NCBI GenBank assembly: GCA_905235275.1
Contig: CAJOLA010000003.1
Span: forward strand, 1 to 52,048
DNA from: an uncultured Lachnospiraceae bacterium
GTDB taxonomy: Bacteria; Bacillota; Clostridia; Lachnospirales; Lachnospiraceae
Length of the DNA stretch: 52,048 nucleotides
Reading direction: 5' to 3'
A program made the translations under genes and the position numbers. The notes under the pieces were generated by a model that saw only the letters and a program-made list of their open reading frames with translations, made no database searches and had not been told where the DNA came from. Position 1 is the stretch's first letter. Each line of letters opens with the position of its first letter. Positions 1 to 9,610 of the stretch are shown here, one piece after another.

Positions 1-146
1 CGGTAAACTTCCACCTGCCACATTCTTCATGTTGATTAATTCGGAACATGGTGACACCTAAAGCCGCCAAAAACCGCCCGGGGGATAGCTCACAAAAGCC
101 GCCAAAGGAATCGTCCGGGTGGCAATCCCGATAGCAAACTAAAAAT

Positions 147-178
147 ACCCCCTTCCCCGGGAGTCCGGAAAAGAGGGT
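147..178 (-). terminator. Intrinsic terminator downstream of proC
   Basis: Minus strand ACCCTCTTTTCC-ggactccc-GGGGAAGGGGGT (12 bp with G-U pairs) followed by a T-rich tract (TATTTTT). Confidence 0.7.
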
Positions 179-202
179 GCGTAAAGCCTTGGCGCTTAAT
201 TT

Positions 203-1006
203 TTAATTATTTTCTTCGCATTTTTCGTAGCATGCTTTAGTGGCTTTGAATATTGCATTTCTAAAGCCGTTTTCTTCGAGGGCTTCTACTGCCCTGATTG
301 TTGTTCCTCCCGGTGAGCATACTTTGTCTTTAAGTGCTGCAGGATTCTCGCCGGATTCCAAAACCATCTTTGCGGAACCGTATACTGCCTGTGCGGCAAA
401 TTCATAAGCGTCTGCTCTGCTCATGCCATACTTAACGCATGAATCGGCAAGAGCCTCAATAAACATATAAACGTATGCAGGTGAAGAACCGCTGGCACAG
501 ACAACGGCACTCATAACAGTCTCAGATACGAATTTGCATTTTCCGAACGAAGAAAAGAACTTCTCAACCATCTCAAGCTCTTCTTCGGTAAATGTATTAT
601 CCCTTGCGCAAAGACCTGTCATACCCTCTCCGATAAGTGCAGGCGTGTTAGGCATTGCTCTTACTATTCTGGCATTAATATCAAGCATCTCTGAAAGCTG
701 CTTGATGGTTATGGTAGGAGCAAGAGATATTACAACGTGACTGCTTGTAAGTACTTCTTTAATCTTTGAGGTTGCTTCCTTATATGCCTGAGGCTTAATG
801 GCAAGAACTATATATTTACAGTCCTTAACACATTCAGTGATGCTGCCCGCTGAAAGCACGTGTGTCTCTTTTGTAATCTCATCACACTTTTCATCATTAA
901 TATCATAAAAAATCATATCTCCGGCTGAGAAAATATTCAAAGCGCCTTTAAGCATTGCGCTTCCCATATTACCCATTCCGATAAAACCGATTCTGTCCAT
1001 AACCAA
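203..1006 (-). CDS. proC: Pyrroline-5-carboxylate reductase
   Basis: N-terminal Rossmann motif IGFIGMGNMGSAMLKG; C-terminal VCSPGGTTIRAVEALEENGFR typical of ProC. Confidence 0.95.
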   Translation of the reverse strand: MVMDRIGFIGMGNMGSAMLKGALNIFSAGDMIFYDINDEKCDEITKETHVLSAGSITECVKDCKYIVLAIKPQAYKEATSKIKEVLTSSHVVISLAPTITIKQLSEMLDINARIVRAMPNTPALIGEGMTGLCARDNTFTEEELEMVEKFFSSFGKCKFVSETVMSAVVCASGSSPAYVYMFIEALADSCVKYGMSRADAYEFAAQAVYGSAKMVLESGENPAALKDKVCSPGGTTIRAVEALEENGFRNAIFKATKACYEKCEENN

Positions 1007-1021
1007 TCCCCCTTAATCAAA

Positions 1022-2293
1022 TCATTTTAAAAGAGTTTCAACTGATGCAAGCTTAACCGCTAATGCAAAAAGCCTTGTTGCCGTATCAAGTTCCTCAACG
1101 GTAGGAAATGTCGGAGCAATTCTAAGATTGGAATTATCCGGATCCTTACCGTAAGGATAAGTCGCTCCCACATTAGTAAGCGTAACACCCGCCTCCTTGC
1201 ACAGTTCATATATTCTGTCAGCGCAGTGAAGCGTTGAATCAAACGAAATAAAGTAGCCGCCCTTCGGGTCCGTCCACTCTCCGATTCCAAGACCGTCAAG
1301 CTCCCCGGATAATATCTCAAGAACCTTTTCAAACTTTGGACGAATGAATTCGGCATGCTTTTTCATGTGTTCTCTTATTCCGTCCGCATCCTTAAAATAT
1401 CTTGCATGGCTGAGCTGATTTATCTTATCGTGTCCGATAGTCTGGAACTTTAAATGTCCCTTTATATCCTTTAAGTTGGCTTCGGAAGCCGCAACCGCAG
1501 CTATACCGCCGCCCGGAAAGCTGATCTTGGAGGTTGATGAAAATTCAAAAACCATATCAGGATTACCGCTCTCTTTACACAAAGATAAAATATCAGGCAA
1601 TCTGCATTCATCATAAAGATCGTGAACGCAATAAGCGTTATCATAAAAAATTCTAAAATCAGGCGCCTTTGGCTTAAGTGCTGCAAGTCGTTTAAGCGTC
1701 TCATCCGAATAAACATAACCTGTCGGATTGGAATACTTCGGTACGCACCATATACCTTTAATTGCTTCGTCCTGTTCAACAAGCTTTTCAACCACGTCCA
1801 TGTCCGGACCTGTAGGAGTCATTGGAACGTTTATCATCTCAACACCAAAATGTTCGGTAACCATAAAGTGTCTGTCATAACCGGGAACGGGACATAAAAA
1901 CTTAACCTTATCCAACTGCGACCATGGTTTATTACCGAGATATCCGTGCGTAAATCCGCGTGATACCTGGTCAAACATTATGTTAAGGCTGGAATTACCC
2001 ATTACGATAACGTTTTCTGCTTCAGTATCCATAATCCCTGCCATTAAACGTCTTGCTTCAATAATACCGTCGATATTACCGTAATTCGAGCAATCCGTAC
2101 CGTCCTCGGAAATCAAATCACTTGAGGAATCAACGGCATCAAGAAGCGGAAAACATATCTTTAACTGACTTGGCGCAGGCTTTCCTCTTGCCATGTTAAG
2201 CTGAAGATTCTCGGCTTTAATTTTATTATATTCGGATTCTAAATCCTTCTTTAAATCGTTTAATTTGTCAGATGACAAACTCTCATACAACAT
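1022..2293 (-). CDS. PLP-dependent class I/II aminotransferase (aspartate aminotransferase-like)
   Basis: LNMARGKPAP, SNPTGYVYS, FSSTSKISFPGGGIAA (PLP lysine). Start placed at MLYESLSSDK because AAGGAGT lies just upstream; the ORF track extends further. Confidence 0.85.
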   Translation of the reverse strand: MLYESLSSDKLNDLKKDLESEYNKIKAENLQLNMARGKPAPSQLKICFPLLDAVDSSSDLISEDGTDCSNYGNIDGIIEARRLMAGIMDTEAENVIVMGNSSLNIMFDQVSRGFTHGYLGNKPWSQLDKVKFLCPVPGYDRHFMVTEHFGVEMINVPMTPTGPDMDVVEKLVEQDEAIKGIWCVPKYSNPTGYVYSDETLKRLAALKPKAPDFRIFYDNAYCVHDLYDECRLPDILSLCKESGNPDMVFEFSSTSKISFPGGGIAAVAASEANLKDIKGHLKFQTIGHDKINQLSHARYFKDADGIREHMKKHAEFIRPKFEKVLEILSGELDGLGIGEWTDPKGGYFISFDSTLHCADRIYELCKEAGVTLTNVGATYPYGKDPDNSNLRIAPTFPTVEELDTATRLFALAVKLASVETLLK

Positions 2294-2387
2294 GAAAATG
2301 ACTCCTTTTTTCATAGTTTCAGTAAATAATGTCACATTTATATATAATACACTCACATGTTTTCAAAATCAATAAAAACATACAAAA

Positions 2388-2416
2388 AAGACAGACGCTT
2401 TAAAAGTGTCTGTCTT
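2388..2416 (-). terminator. Intrinsic terminator downstream of rny
   Basis: Inverted repeat AAGACAGACGC/GTGTCTGTCTT followed on the minus strand by TTTTTT. Confidence 0.8.
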
Positions 2417-2419
2417 AAA

Positions 2420-3967
2420 TTATTTCGCATAGTCAATTGCTCTTGATTCCCTGACGATATTAACCTTAATCTGTCCGGGATATTGCAATTCTTCTTCGAT
2501 CTGTTTGGAAATGTTTCGCGCCATGATTACCATATCCGCATCGGATACTTCTTCAGGCACAACCATAACTCTGATCTCACGACCTGCCTGTATGGCAAAA
2601 GATTTTTCAACGCCGGTGTAGGCATCTGCAATCTCTTCAAGCCGCTTCAATCTGTTAATGTACACTTCCATGTCCTCACGTCTCGCACCCGGCCTTGCGG
2701 CTGAGATAGCGTCGGCGCATTGAACCAAAACGGAAATAAGATTGTCCGGTTCAACATCACCGTGATGTGATTCCACTGCATTTATAACAACATCGGATTC
2801 TTTGCATTTGCGACAAATCTCGGAACCGATCTGTACGTGTGTTCCTTCCATCTCGAAATCAACGGCTTTACCGATATCATGAAGAAGACCCGCTCTTTTT
2901 GCAAGCTTCTCATCCTCACCGACTTCAACGGCAAGAAGTCCCGATAAAAGTGCAACCTCTATGGAATGACTAAGAACATTCTGACCGTAGCTCGTTCTGT
3001 AATGTAACCTGCCCAGATACTTGACTATCTCAGGATGTACGCCATGCAGGCCGACATCCATTACAGCCTCTTCACCCTTTTGCTTAATGGTGGCATCCAC
3101 TTCCTTTGTGGCCTTCTGAACCATCTCCTCAATCCTTGCCGGATGGATTCGACCGTCCACGATAAGCTTCTCAAGCGCCAATTTTGCTATCTGGCGTCTG
3201 ATAGGGTTAAAGCAGGATAATACAACTGCTTCCGGTGTATCATCCACAATCAGCTCGACTCCCGTAAGTGTCTCAAATGTACGTATGTTACGTCCTTCTC
3301 TTCCGATAATTCTTCCCTTCATATCATCGCCGGGGAGTTCCACAACAGATACCGTCGTCGCAGATACCTGATCGACATCACAACGTGATATCGCACTTAT
3401 AATGATATCTTTGGCTTTCTTGTCGGCTTCCTCGCGTGTTTCTGTTTCGACCTGCTTAATGATACGTGCGGATTCTTCCTTTACGTCATCCTCGACATCC
3501 TTAAGCAATGTCTGTCTGGCTTCATCAGCCGTCAAACCTGATATTTCTTCAAGCGCTTTTAACTGATTGTTCTTAATCTCTTCAATCTCCTTCTCCTCAG
3601 TGGCAAGCTTTTCTTCCCTTTGAGTGAGTTCTTCGTTGCGCTTTTCAATGGTTTCCGACTTTTTATCTATAGCCTCTTCTTTGGCAATAACACGCTTCTC
3701 ATACTGTTGTACTTCGTTACGTTGTTCTTTAACTTCATTTTCCATTTCTTTTTTCAACTGAATAGCAGCTTCCTTAGCGGAAATCTCTGCTTCCTTGTAG
3801 ACCGTATCGGCCTTCAACTGAGCATTCTCAACAATCTCTTTGGCTCTGTCTTCAGCAGTGCCAATGGTTTTTTTGTTCGTGCTCTCAATTGTTTTAAGGG
3901 AAATAAACCAGGTGAACAACGCGACAACTCCTCCGGTAATTAAACTGGAGACAATAGTTATTATCAC
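2420..3967 (-). CDS. rny: Ribonuclease Y
   Basis: N-terminal TM, long coiled coil, KH domain ([20 protein letters not shown]), HD domain ([10 protein letters not shown]...[11 protein letters not shown]). Confidence 0.97.
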   Translation of the reverse strand: MIITIVSSLITGGVVALFTWFISLKTIESTNKKTIGTAEDRAKEIVENAQLKADTVYKEAEISAKEAAIQLKKEMENEVKEQRNEVQQYEKRVIAKEEAIDKKSETIEKRNEELTQREEKLATEEKEIEEIKNNQLKALEEISGLTADEARQTLLKDVEDDVKEESARIIKQVETETREEADKKAKDIIISAISRCDVDQVSATTVSVVELPGDDMKGRIIGREGRNIRTFETLTGVELIVDDTPEAVVLSCFNPIRRQIAKLALEKLIVDGRIHPARIEEMVQKATKEVDATIKQKGEEAVMDVGLHGVHPEIVKYLGRLHYRTSYGQNVLSHSIEVALLSGLLAVEVGEDEKLAKRAGLLHDIGKAVDFEMEGTHVQIGSEICRKCKESDVVINAVESHHGDVEPDNLISVLVQCADAISAARPGARREDMEVYINRLKRLEEIADAYTGVEKSFAIQAGREIRVMVVPEEVSDADMVIMARNISKQIEEELQYPGQIKVNIVRESRAIDYAK

Positions 3968-4028
3968 GAAAGCACCTCCTTATTCAGTTTTCATTGTGCA
4001 AGTTGTAAAAATTGATTACAACATTGTT

Positions 4029-4058
4029 ATAGTACCATTATCAAGAGCTAAATGTCAA
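4029..4058 (-). promoter_or_regulatory. Putative rny promoter (TTGACA-18-TACTAT)
   Basis: Minus strand TTGACA (4053-4058) and TACTAT (4029-4034), 18 bp spacer, lying across the recX 3' end. Confidence 0.55.
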
Positions 4059-4668
4059 AGAATTCTTTAGTCGCGCAGTCTGCCGCATCAAAGGAAAAGC
4101 CCCTGCCTGCCAGATATTTTTTTGCCTTATTTACGGTAATGTAATCGGCATCGTCTTTTTGACGCAAATACTTCCTCTCAAGGAGATCTAAGCATAATTT
4201 CTTTTCGTAATCCGGATTTTCATCCATATAAATGTCAAAAGCTTCATCAATCGTATTTTTATCGATTCCTTTAAGCATTAATGCGGATGTAATTGCCTGA
4301 CGCGACTTATTCATCGTATGATACGCAATATATTCCTGCGTATATCTTTTATCGTCAATGAATCTCATTTTAATAAGTTCATCAATAACCGAATTAATAA
4401 TATCCTCCGGGTAATCGCCACTGCCAAGCTTTTGAGCAATCTCTTTTTTTGAATATTCTTTTGCCTTTATAAGATAAAGCGACCTGTTTAATGCAGTCGG
4501 ATAAAGTATGTCATTTTTTATATGATCCAGCGCATCGTCAGTTAAATCAATGCCCTGCTCTATCTTTAATTTTTTTAATTCAGACTTATATAAGGGAAAA
4601 GAATAATCATCCTCAAGAATGACTTTAACCTTTTTGGCCGTTAAATCCTTAATCTCAGTAACAATCAT
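4048..4668 (-). CDS. recX: Regulatory protein RecX
   Basis: RSLYLIKAKEYSKKEIAQKL, DELIKMRFIDDKRYTQEYI and repeated three-helix architecture typical of RecX. Confidence 0.88.
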   Translation of the reverse strand: MIVTEIKDLTAKKVKVILEDDYSFPLYKSELKKLKIEQGIDLTDDALDHIKNDILYPTALNRSLYLIKAKEYSKKEIAQKLGSGDYPEDIINSVIDELIKMRFIDDKRYTQEYIAYHTMNKSRQAITSALMLKGIDKNTIDEAFDIYMDENPDYEKKLCLDLLERKYLRQKDDADYITVNKAKKYLAGRGFSFDAADCATKEFFDI

Positions 4669-4708
4669 AAAACTCTCTTTTCCTTAAAAATAAAAAATAT
4701 AAAAATAA

Positions 4709-4731
4709 AAGACGGCTTAAACTGCCGTCTT
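4709..4731 (-). terminator. Intrinsic terminator downstream of the PcsB-like gene
   Basis: AAGACGGC/GCCGTCTT stem followed on the minus strand by a T-rich run (TTATTTTTATATTTTTTATTTTT). Confidence 0.75.
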
Positions 4732-4741
4732 AAGGTCATCA

Positions 4742-6019
4742 TTAATTGAGCGGCTGTCCGTTAGGCCATACCCAACCGACATAAGCTCCACCCGTCCAGT
4801 TGGCGACCGTCTGAATATCCTGAATTCTTACGCCGCCACCGTTGTGGGCAATCATATTACCGCCAACATATATACCGATATGACCGTATCCGCCGTTGGC
4901 AGCGGACGGAGCAAAGATTACGCAGGATCCGATAGGAATTGAAGTTCCGGCCGGTCCTCCCGAATAACTCCATTTAACCCAATACTGATAAGCATCTCCA
5001 TGCGGAGGTGTAACACCGGCCATTGCATAAACTCCGGAAACCCATGCCGCACACCAGCCGTATGTTGCCGGGTGAGAACTGATTCCTCTGCTTGCGTAAT
5101 CGGCAACTCTTGCAGCAGTTCCTGAGCCATAAGATGACTCCAACGATACTGAACCGCCTGAAGATGAACCGCCTGATGAAGATCCTCCCGAATAAGAACG
5201 TCCGGATGAACTTGCAGCGGCAACTCTTGCTGCAGCTTCCTCAGCGGCACGACGCTGTCTTTCGAGCTCTGCCTGTCTTATACGCTCTTCCTCTTCAGCA
5301 ATTGCTGCGGAATTCTTATCTATCTCGCTCTGCGCATCTGCAATTCTGCCGGCATTATTTGCAAGATCTGAATTAATGGAAGACAGATAATCCTCTTTCT
5401 GGCTAACCAGCTCTGCAACCTCAGCCCTTCGCTGATTCATCTCTTCTTCGGCTTTTTTTATCTCTTCAAGCTCTACCTCAAGTCTGCCCTTGAGATCTTC
5501 AATCTCGCGCCTTGTGGCCTCTATCTCATCAAGCTTACCACGGTCATAGTCATAAATTTTCTGATAATATTCCATGGAATTAAGAAGATCCGCCATGCTT
5601 CCGGAAGAAATAAAGGTTTCGGCAACATCAGCATTCTGGTTCTCATACATGTACTGTATGCGCAGCTTCATCTCGTTATACTGTCTGTTTTGGATGGCAA
5701 TCTGCTCATCGAGCTTCTGGTTGGTTTCAAAAATCTGTGCCGTAAGCTCGGAAGCCTGCACATCAAGCTCATTAATCTTATCGAGCAATTCTTTAAGCTG
5801 CTTCTCTAAAGCATCTATCTCTTCCTGAGTCACGTCCTTTTTATTCTGAAGATCATCGGATTTCTTTTCCAATTCTTCCTGTTCCCTGCGCAACTCTTCC
5901 TGCTTTTCTTTAAGATCATCAAGAGTATCAGCGTAAAGCGTCGGAACGGTAGCCGTCACCGCTGCGGCAGCAACAATTCCGCATATTACTCTGAAAAGTT
6001 TTGATTTTCTCTTTCTCAT
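4742..6019 (-). CDS. PcsB-like peptidoglycan hydrolase: signal peptide, coiled coil, CHAP domain
   Basis: Signal-like N-term MRKRKSKLFRVICGIVAAAAVTATVPTLYA, long coiled coil, Ser/Gly linker, C-terminal CHAP-like YGWCAAWVSGVYAMAG...GHIGIYVGGNMIAHNGGG. Start chosen at the ATG behind GAGGGG. Confidence 0.88.
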   Translation of the reverse strand: MRKRKSKLFRVICGIVAAAAVTATVPTLYADTLDDLKEKQEELRREQEELEKKSDDLQNKKDVTQEEIDALEKQLKELLDKINELDVQASELTAQIFETNQKLDEQIAIQNRQYNEMKLRIQYMYENQNADVAETFISSGSMADLLNSMEYYQKIYDYDRGKLDEIEATRREIEDLKGRLEVELEEIKKAEEEMNQRRAEVAELVSQKEDYLSSINSDLANNAGRIADAQSEIDKNSAAIAEEEERIRQAELERQRRAAEEAAARVAAASSSGRSYSGGSSSGGSSSGGSVSLESSYGSGTAARVADYASRGISSHPATYGWCAAWVSGVYAMAGVTPPHGDAYQYWVKWSYSGGPAGTSIPIGSCVIFAPSAANGGYGHIGIYVGGNMIAHNGGGVRIQDIQTVANWTGGAYVGWVWPNGQPLN

Positions 6020-6053
6020 ATTACCCCTCGCATATGATAAATATTTCAAAATT

Positions 6054-6081
6054 ATTACAATAGTATTACATCTATATTACC
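6054..6081 (-). promoter_or_regulatory. Candidate WalR-type operator array (GGTAAT-N5-TGTAAT-N5-TGTAAT)
   Basis: Minus strand GGTAATATAGATGTAATACTATTGTAAT; two exact TGTAAT half-sites and one near match at 11 bp period, upstream of the PcsB-like gene. Confidence 0.5.
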
Positions 6082-6144
6082 ATACAAGTATAAATAAAGC
6101 AATAATGCACATCACGGACATCTCAGATGTAATTTTTTTTAAAT

Positions 6145-7839
6145 TCAACCGGGTTCTTCCAATCCTTTTGCAGCAACATCGCCTTCTCCCGCCCCCACTC
6201 TTCTAAGCCTGGTTTTAAGATTTAATCCGATGCCGAAAATCAGCGGTGAGGTATAGACGAGCGGCAATGCATACCTGATATGCGACAGCGGTGATGCCAA
6301 AAACAATACTACCGTCACCAGAATCGGAATGATAAAAATAATCTCATTTTTCTTTTTGCGTTTTATGCAACGAACTATGGCAAACAGCGGAATCCAAAAA
6401 GAATAAAACACATTATCAAACAAAAAAGATACGCCCGGTATCCCGGCAAGAAAATCATATACGCCAAGATAAAGCTCCCGAACCGGTCTTGTAGCATCGG
6501 AATTCTTCAACTCCTTAAAGTATGTCTGAGACGTTAAATCCCTGTGAAGCTCTATGGTTTTTACCGGCGCATAAAATCCGCCGCAGTTTCCTAATGTTGC
6601 TTTAATATAAGAATCGGGTTTTCTAAATCCTGTTCTTATCCATAATTGGGTAAATGCGCTGTTATCTTCAGACGTCGCATAAAAATTATACGTGTCTTTA
6701 ATGCCGTCACTGCAATCATATATGTAGTTGGTTTTTATATTTTCGTAATCAATGACATTGGAAAGAACTCTTTTTTCATCGTCATTATAATAATCAGGAT
6801 AATCAATATCTACCCTGGCAACCTCCTGAAACATAGGCCCAAGCCTTTCCTGTCTGCCCCCGGGGTAAATGTTGGCCATCGGAAATATAATATGCGGCAA
6901 AACAATCAGCATCATCACAATCGGTGCAGCCAGTGCCCCCAATATATATCCGCGCCATTTAAAATCAGACTTTACGGTTGCAAAAAGCAACGCAATATTA
7001 GACGGTATTACAATATAAAGCCCTAATTTTTTGGTAAGACAAAGAAGTACCGACAGGATTATAAATGCAATAAGTTGTTTCTTCGTAGTTTTTTTTGTAA
7101 GCAATATACTTGCAAATATGACAAAATACCATACAAAAACAATTGAGAAAACAGAGTCCTTAACCATCGAGAACGAATAAACGGCAATAACCGGATTTAT
7201 CAAAATAAATATTATTAAAATCGGCGTCGGTATTCTGATCTTAAGCTTATTCATGAAGCATATCATGTATGAAATCGCCGTCGATGTCGCCACCATGGAC
7301 AGTATGGAATAAATAAAAAAACCGATATTTATATTTCCAAAAAATCTTCCCACATAGAAAAAGAATGAAAAAATAAGTGTATCAAAAACAGGATGATGAT
7401 CATTTAAAAATACACTTATTTCCACCTGGCCCTGCTTCCAATCAAAAGGAAGCGGCTTTGTGCCCGTAACAAAATCGTTTATCTGGTTTATCGTATCCCA
7501 ACCGCAAACTCCGGGATAAAAAATAATCGCAACAGGAAGATAACACAGCGAAATCAATATAGTGCCTTTTAAGAGTCCTTTAAGGTTAGGCTCAAATATC
7601 TTTATGTCACGAACTGAAACGTTATATTTAGCTTCAAAAATATGTATGACAAAAATGAAAGCTAAAAATAATACGAAAAATAAAGCCGTCTCCAATACAA
7701 AAGCAACTGCATTGCCACCCGGAATTACGAACTCGTGATACTTGTAGACGTTATATGCACATGTCGTAAAAAGTGACAATACAGCAGAAAAAATAATATC
7801 GAATAAATTTATGCCTTTAAATTTCTCGCTTTTAGTCAT
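6145..7839 (-). CDS. Polytopic membrane protein (DUF6020-like/glycosyltransferase-like envelope protein)
   Basis: Many predicted TM segments; FYPGVCGWDTINQINDFVTG...LNDHHPVFDTLIFSFF. Family call from recall only. Confidence 0.65.
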   Translation of the reverse strand: MTKSEKFKGINLFDIIFSAVLSLFTTCAYNVYKYHEFVIPGGNAVAFVLETALFFVLFLAFIFVIHIFEAKYNVSVRDIKIFEPNLKGLLKGTILISLCYLPVAIIFYPGVCGWDTINQINDFVTGTKPLPFDWKQGQVEISVFLNDHHPVFDTLIFSFFFYVGRFFGNINIGFFIYSILSMVATSTAISYMICFMNKLKIRIPTPILIIFILINPVIAVYSFSMVKDSVFSIVFVWYFVIFASILLTKKTTKKQLIAFIILSVLLCLTKKLGLYIVIPSNIALLFATVKSDFKWRGYILGALAAPIVMMLIVLPHIIFPMANIYPGGRQERLGPMFQEVARVDIDYPDYYNDDEKRVLSNVIDYENIKTNYIYDCSDGIKDTYNFYATSEDNSAFTQLWIRTGFRKPDSYIKATLGNCGGFYAPVKTIELHRDLTSQTYFKELKNSDATRPVRELYLGVYDFLAGIPGVSFLFDNVFYSFWIPLFAIVRCIKRKKKNEIIFIIPILVTVVLFLASPLSHIRYALPLVYTSPLIFGIGLNLKTRLRRVGAGEGDVAAKGLEEPG

Positions 7840-7861
7840 GACCTGTTTTTGATATTAATAA

Positions 7862-7898
7862 GCATCAGCCCGAATCAATTAATTATCCGGGCTGATGC
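7862..7898 (-). terminator. Terminator-like hairpin downstream of recA
   Basis: Perfect 11-bp inverted repeat GCATCAGCCCG/CGGGCTGATGC; the following T tract is weak. Confidence 0.5.
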
Positions 7899-7920
7899 CA
7901 TTATTCTCCATTAATAAAAA

Positions 7921-8970
7921 TTATTCGTCGTCAGATTCAGGTATCTCTTCTTCAATACCCTCTCCGCCGATATTATAAGCTTCTCTGACCTGAGCTTCTA
8001 TCTCTTCCCTAAACTCGGGATGCTCAATCAGATACTGCTTGGCATTCTCTCTTCCCTGGCCGATCTTTTCTCCGTTATAGGCAAACCATGCACCGCTCTT
8101 TTGTATTATATCCTTGGCTGCGGCAAGATCGAGAAGATCTCCTTCTGAAGAAATACCCGTTCCGAACATAATGTCAAATTCAGCCTCTTTAAAAGGAGGG
8201 GCAACCTTATTCTTAACGACCTTTACGCATACGTGGTTTCCGACAACTTCACCGTTTTGTTTAAGAGCTTCTTTTCTTCTGACGTCGAGTCTTACCGATG
8301 AATAAAACTTCAGAGCTCTTCCTCCGGATGTGGTCTCGGGATTACCGAACATAACCCCGACCTTTTCTCTTAACTGATTAATAAAAACAACCGCACAATT
8401 ACTCTTGCTTGTAATCGGAGTAAGCTTTCTTAAAGCCTGTGACATAAGGCGCGCCTGAAGTGCAACGTGAGTCTCACCCATAACACCGTCTATCTCCTGC
8501 TTCGGTACTAAAGCTGCAACCGAATCGACAACAATGATGTCAATGGCACCTGAACGCACCATGGTTTCCGCAATCTCGAGAGCCTGCTCACCGCTGTCCG
8601 GCTGTGAAATATAGAGATTATCAATATCCACGCCTATATTCTTGGCATAAACGGGATCGAGCGCATGCTCGGCATCAATAAATCCCGCTATTCCGCCGAG
8701 CTTCTGGGCCTCAGCTACCATATGGAGCGCAACCGTTGTCTTACCGCTTGATTCAGGCCCGAAAACCTCAATTACTCTTCCCCGGGGGATACCTCCGACA
8801 CCAAGAGCAATATCAAGACTCATGCACCCTGTCGGAATAACGCTTACGTCAATATTATCTTCGGCATCTCCCAGTCTCATTACGGAGCCTTTTCCGAATT
8901 CTTTTTCGATGTTGGCAATGGCTGCATCAAGAGCCTTAAGCCTGTCATCCTTGTTCATGTTATCGTTCAT
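7921..8970 (-). CDS. recA: Recombinase A
   Basis: [58 protein letters not shown]. Confidence 0.99.
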   Translation of the reverse strand: MNDNMNKDDRLKALDAAIANIEKEFGKGSVMRLGDAEDNIDVSVIPTGCMSLDIALGVGGIPRGRVIEVFGPESSGKTTVALHMVAEAQKLGGIAGFIDAEHALDPVYAKNIGVDIDNLYISQPDSGEQALEIAETMVRSGAIDIIVVDSVAALVPKQEIDGVMGETHVALQARLMSQALRKLTPITSKSNCAVVFINQLREKVGVMFGNPETTSGGRALKFYSSVRLDVRRKEALKQNGEVVGNHVCVKVVKNKVAPPFKEAEFDIMFGTGISSEGDLLDLAAAKDIIQKSGAWFAYNGEKIGQGRENAKQYLIEHPEFREEIEAQVREAYNIGGEGIEEEIPESDDE

Positions 8971-9004
8971 AAAAACCGATCTCCTTTAATTATAATATGC
9001 CCAA

Positions 9005-9033
9005 ATTATAAAACACAAACATATGTTTGTAAA
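9005..9033 (-). promoter_or_regulatory. recA promoter (TTTACA-17-TATAAT) with LexA-type palindrome ACAAACATATGTTTGT (9015-9030) in the spacer
   Basis: Minus strand TTTACA at 9028-9033 and TATAAT at 9005-9010; perfect 16-bp palindrome between and overlapping -35. Confidence 0.7.
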
Positions 9034-9055
9034 TACCAAAGATATAACTTTACAC

Positions 9056-9598
9056 TTATTTAATATCTGACAAAACGCCCCTGTTCTTTAGCAAATAATC
9101 AATAAGCGAAATGACCGTAAGCGCGAGTGCCACGTAAACCAAAATCTGAGTTATCACCCACATCGGTGTATTTTTGAAGTCGATTATTAAAAGCATCACG
9201 GCAAACATCTGCACTGCGGTTTTCCATTTGCCCCACCATCCCGCAGCGATAACATTTCCTTTTTCTGCGGCAATGAGTCTGAATCCGCTGATAATAAACT
9301 CACGCGCGATAATTATGATAACTATCCAGCCCTGAATTCGACCGAGCTCACAGAGTGCGATAAGCGCGGAATCAACAAGCAGCTTATCCGCAAGCGGATC
9401 CATAAACTTTCCGAAATTGGTAATCAGATTATATTTTCTTGCTATCTTTCCGTCGAGCATATCCGTAAAGGAGGCGGCAAGAAAGATTGCAAATGCTATC
9501 CAGTTATTGGCGCCGTTTCCGAAACTGCAGTACAGAAAGAAAAGAAACGGCGGTATCATACATACTCTGAGAATAGTAAGTTTATTGGGTAAATTCAT
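9056..9598 (-). CDS. pgsA: CDP-diacylglycerol--glycerol-3-phosphate 3-phosphatidyltransferase
   Basis: CDP-alcohol phosphatidyltransferase motif DMLDGKIARKYNLITNFGKFMDPLADKLLV; MNLPNKLTILRVCMIP N-terminus. Confidence 0.95.
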   Translation of the reverse strand: MNLPNKLTILRVCMIPPFLFFLYCSFGNGANNWIAFAIFLAASFTDMLDGKIARKYNLITNFGKFMDPLADKLLVDSALIALCELGRIQGWIVIIIIAREFIISGFRLIAAEKGNVIAAGWWGKWKTAVQMFAVMLLIIDFKNTPMWVITQILVYVALALTVISLIDYLLKNRGVLSDIK

Positions 9599-9610
9599 CT
9601 CGTCCTCCGT

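Noticed and set aside
1-140. Left-edge segment considered as RNase P, tmRNA, SRP RNA, cobalamin or c-di-GMP riboswitch
   Set aside because: Diagnostic conserved motifs of these families could not be found; left unassigned.
6120-6140. ACATC-tca-GATGT plus T-run as a + strand terminator
   Set aside because: No + strand gene to terminate and the stem is only 5 bp.
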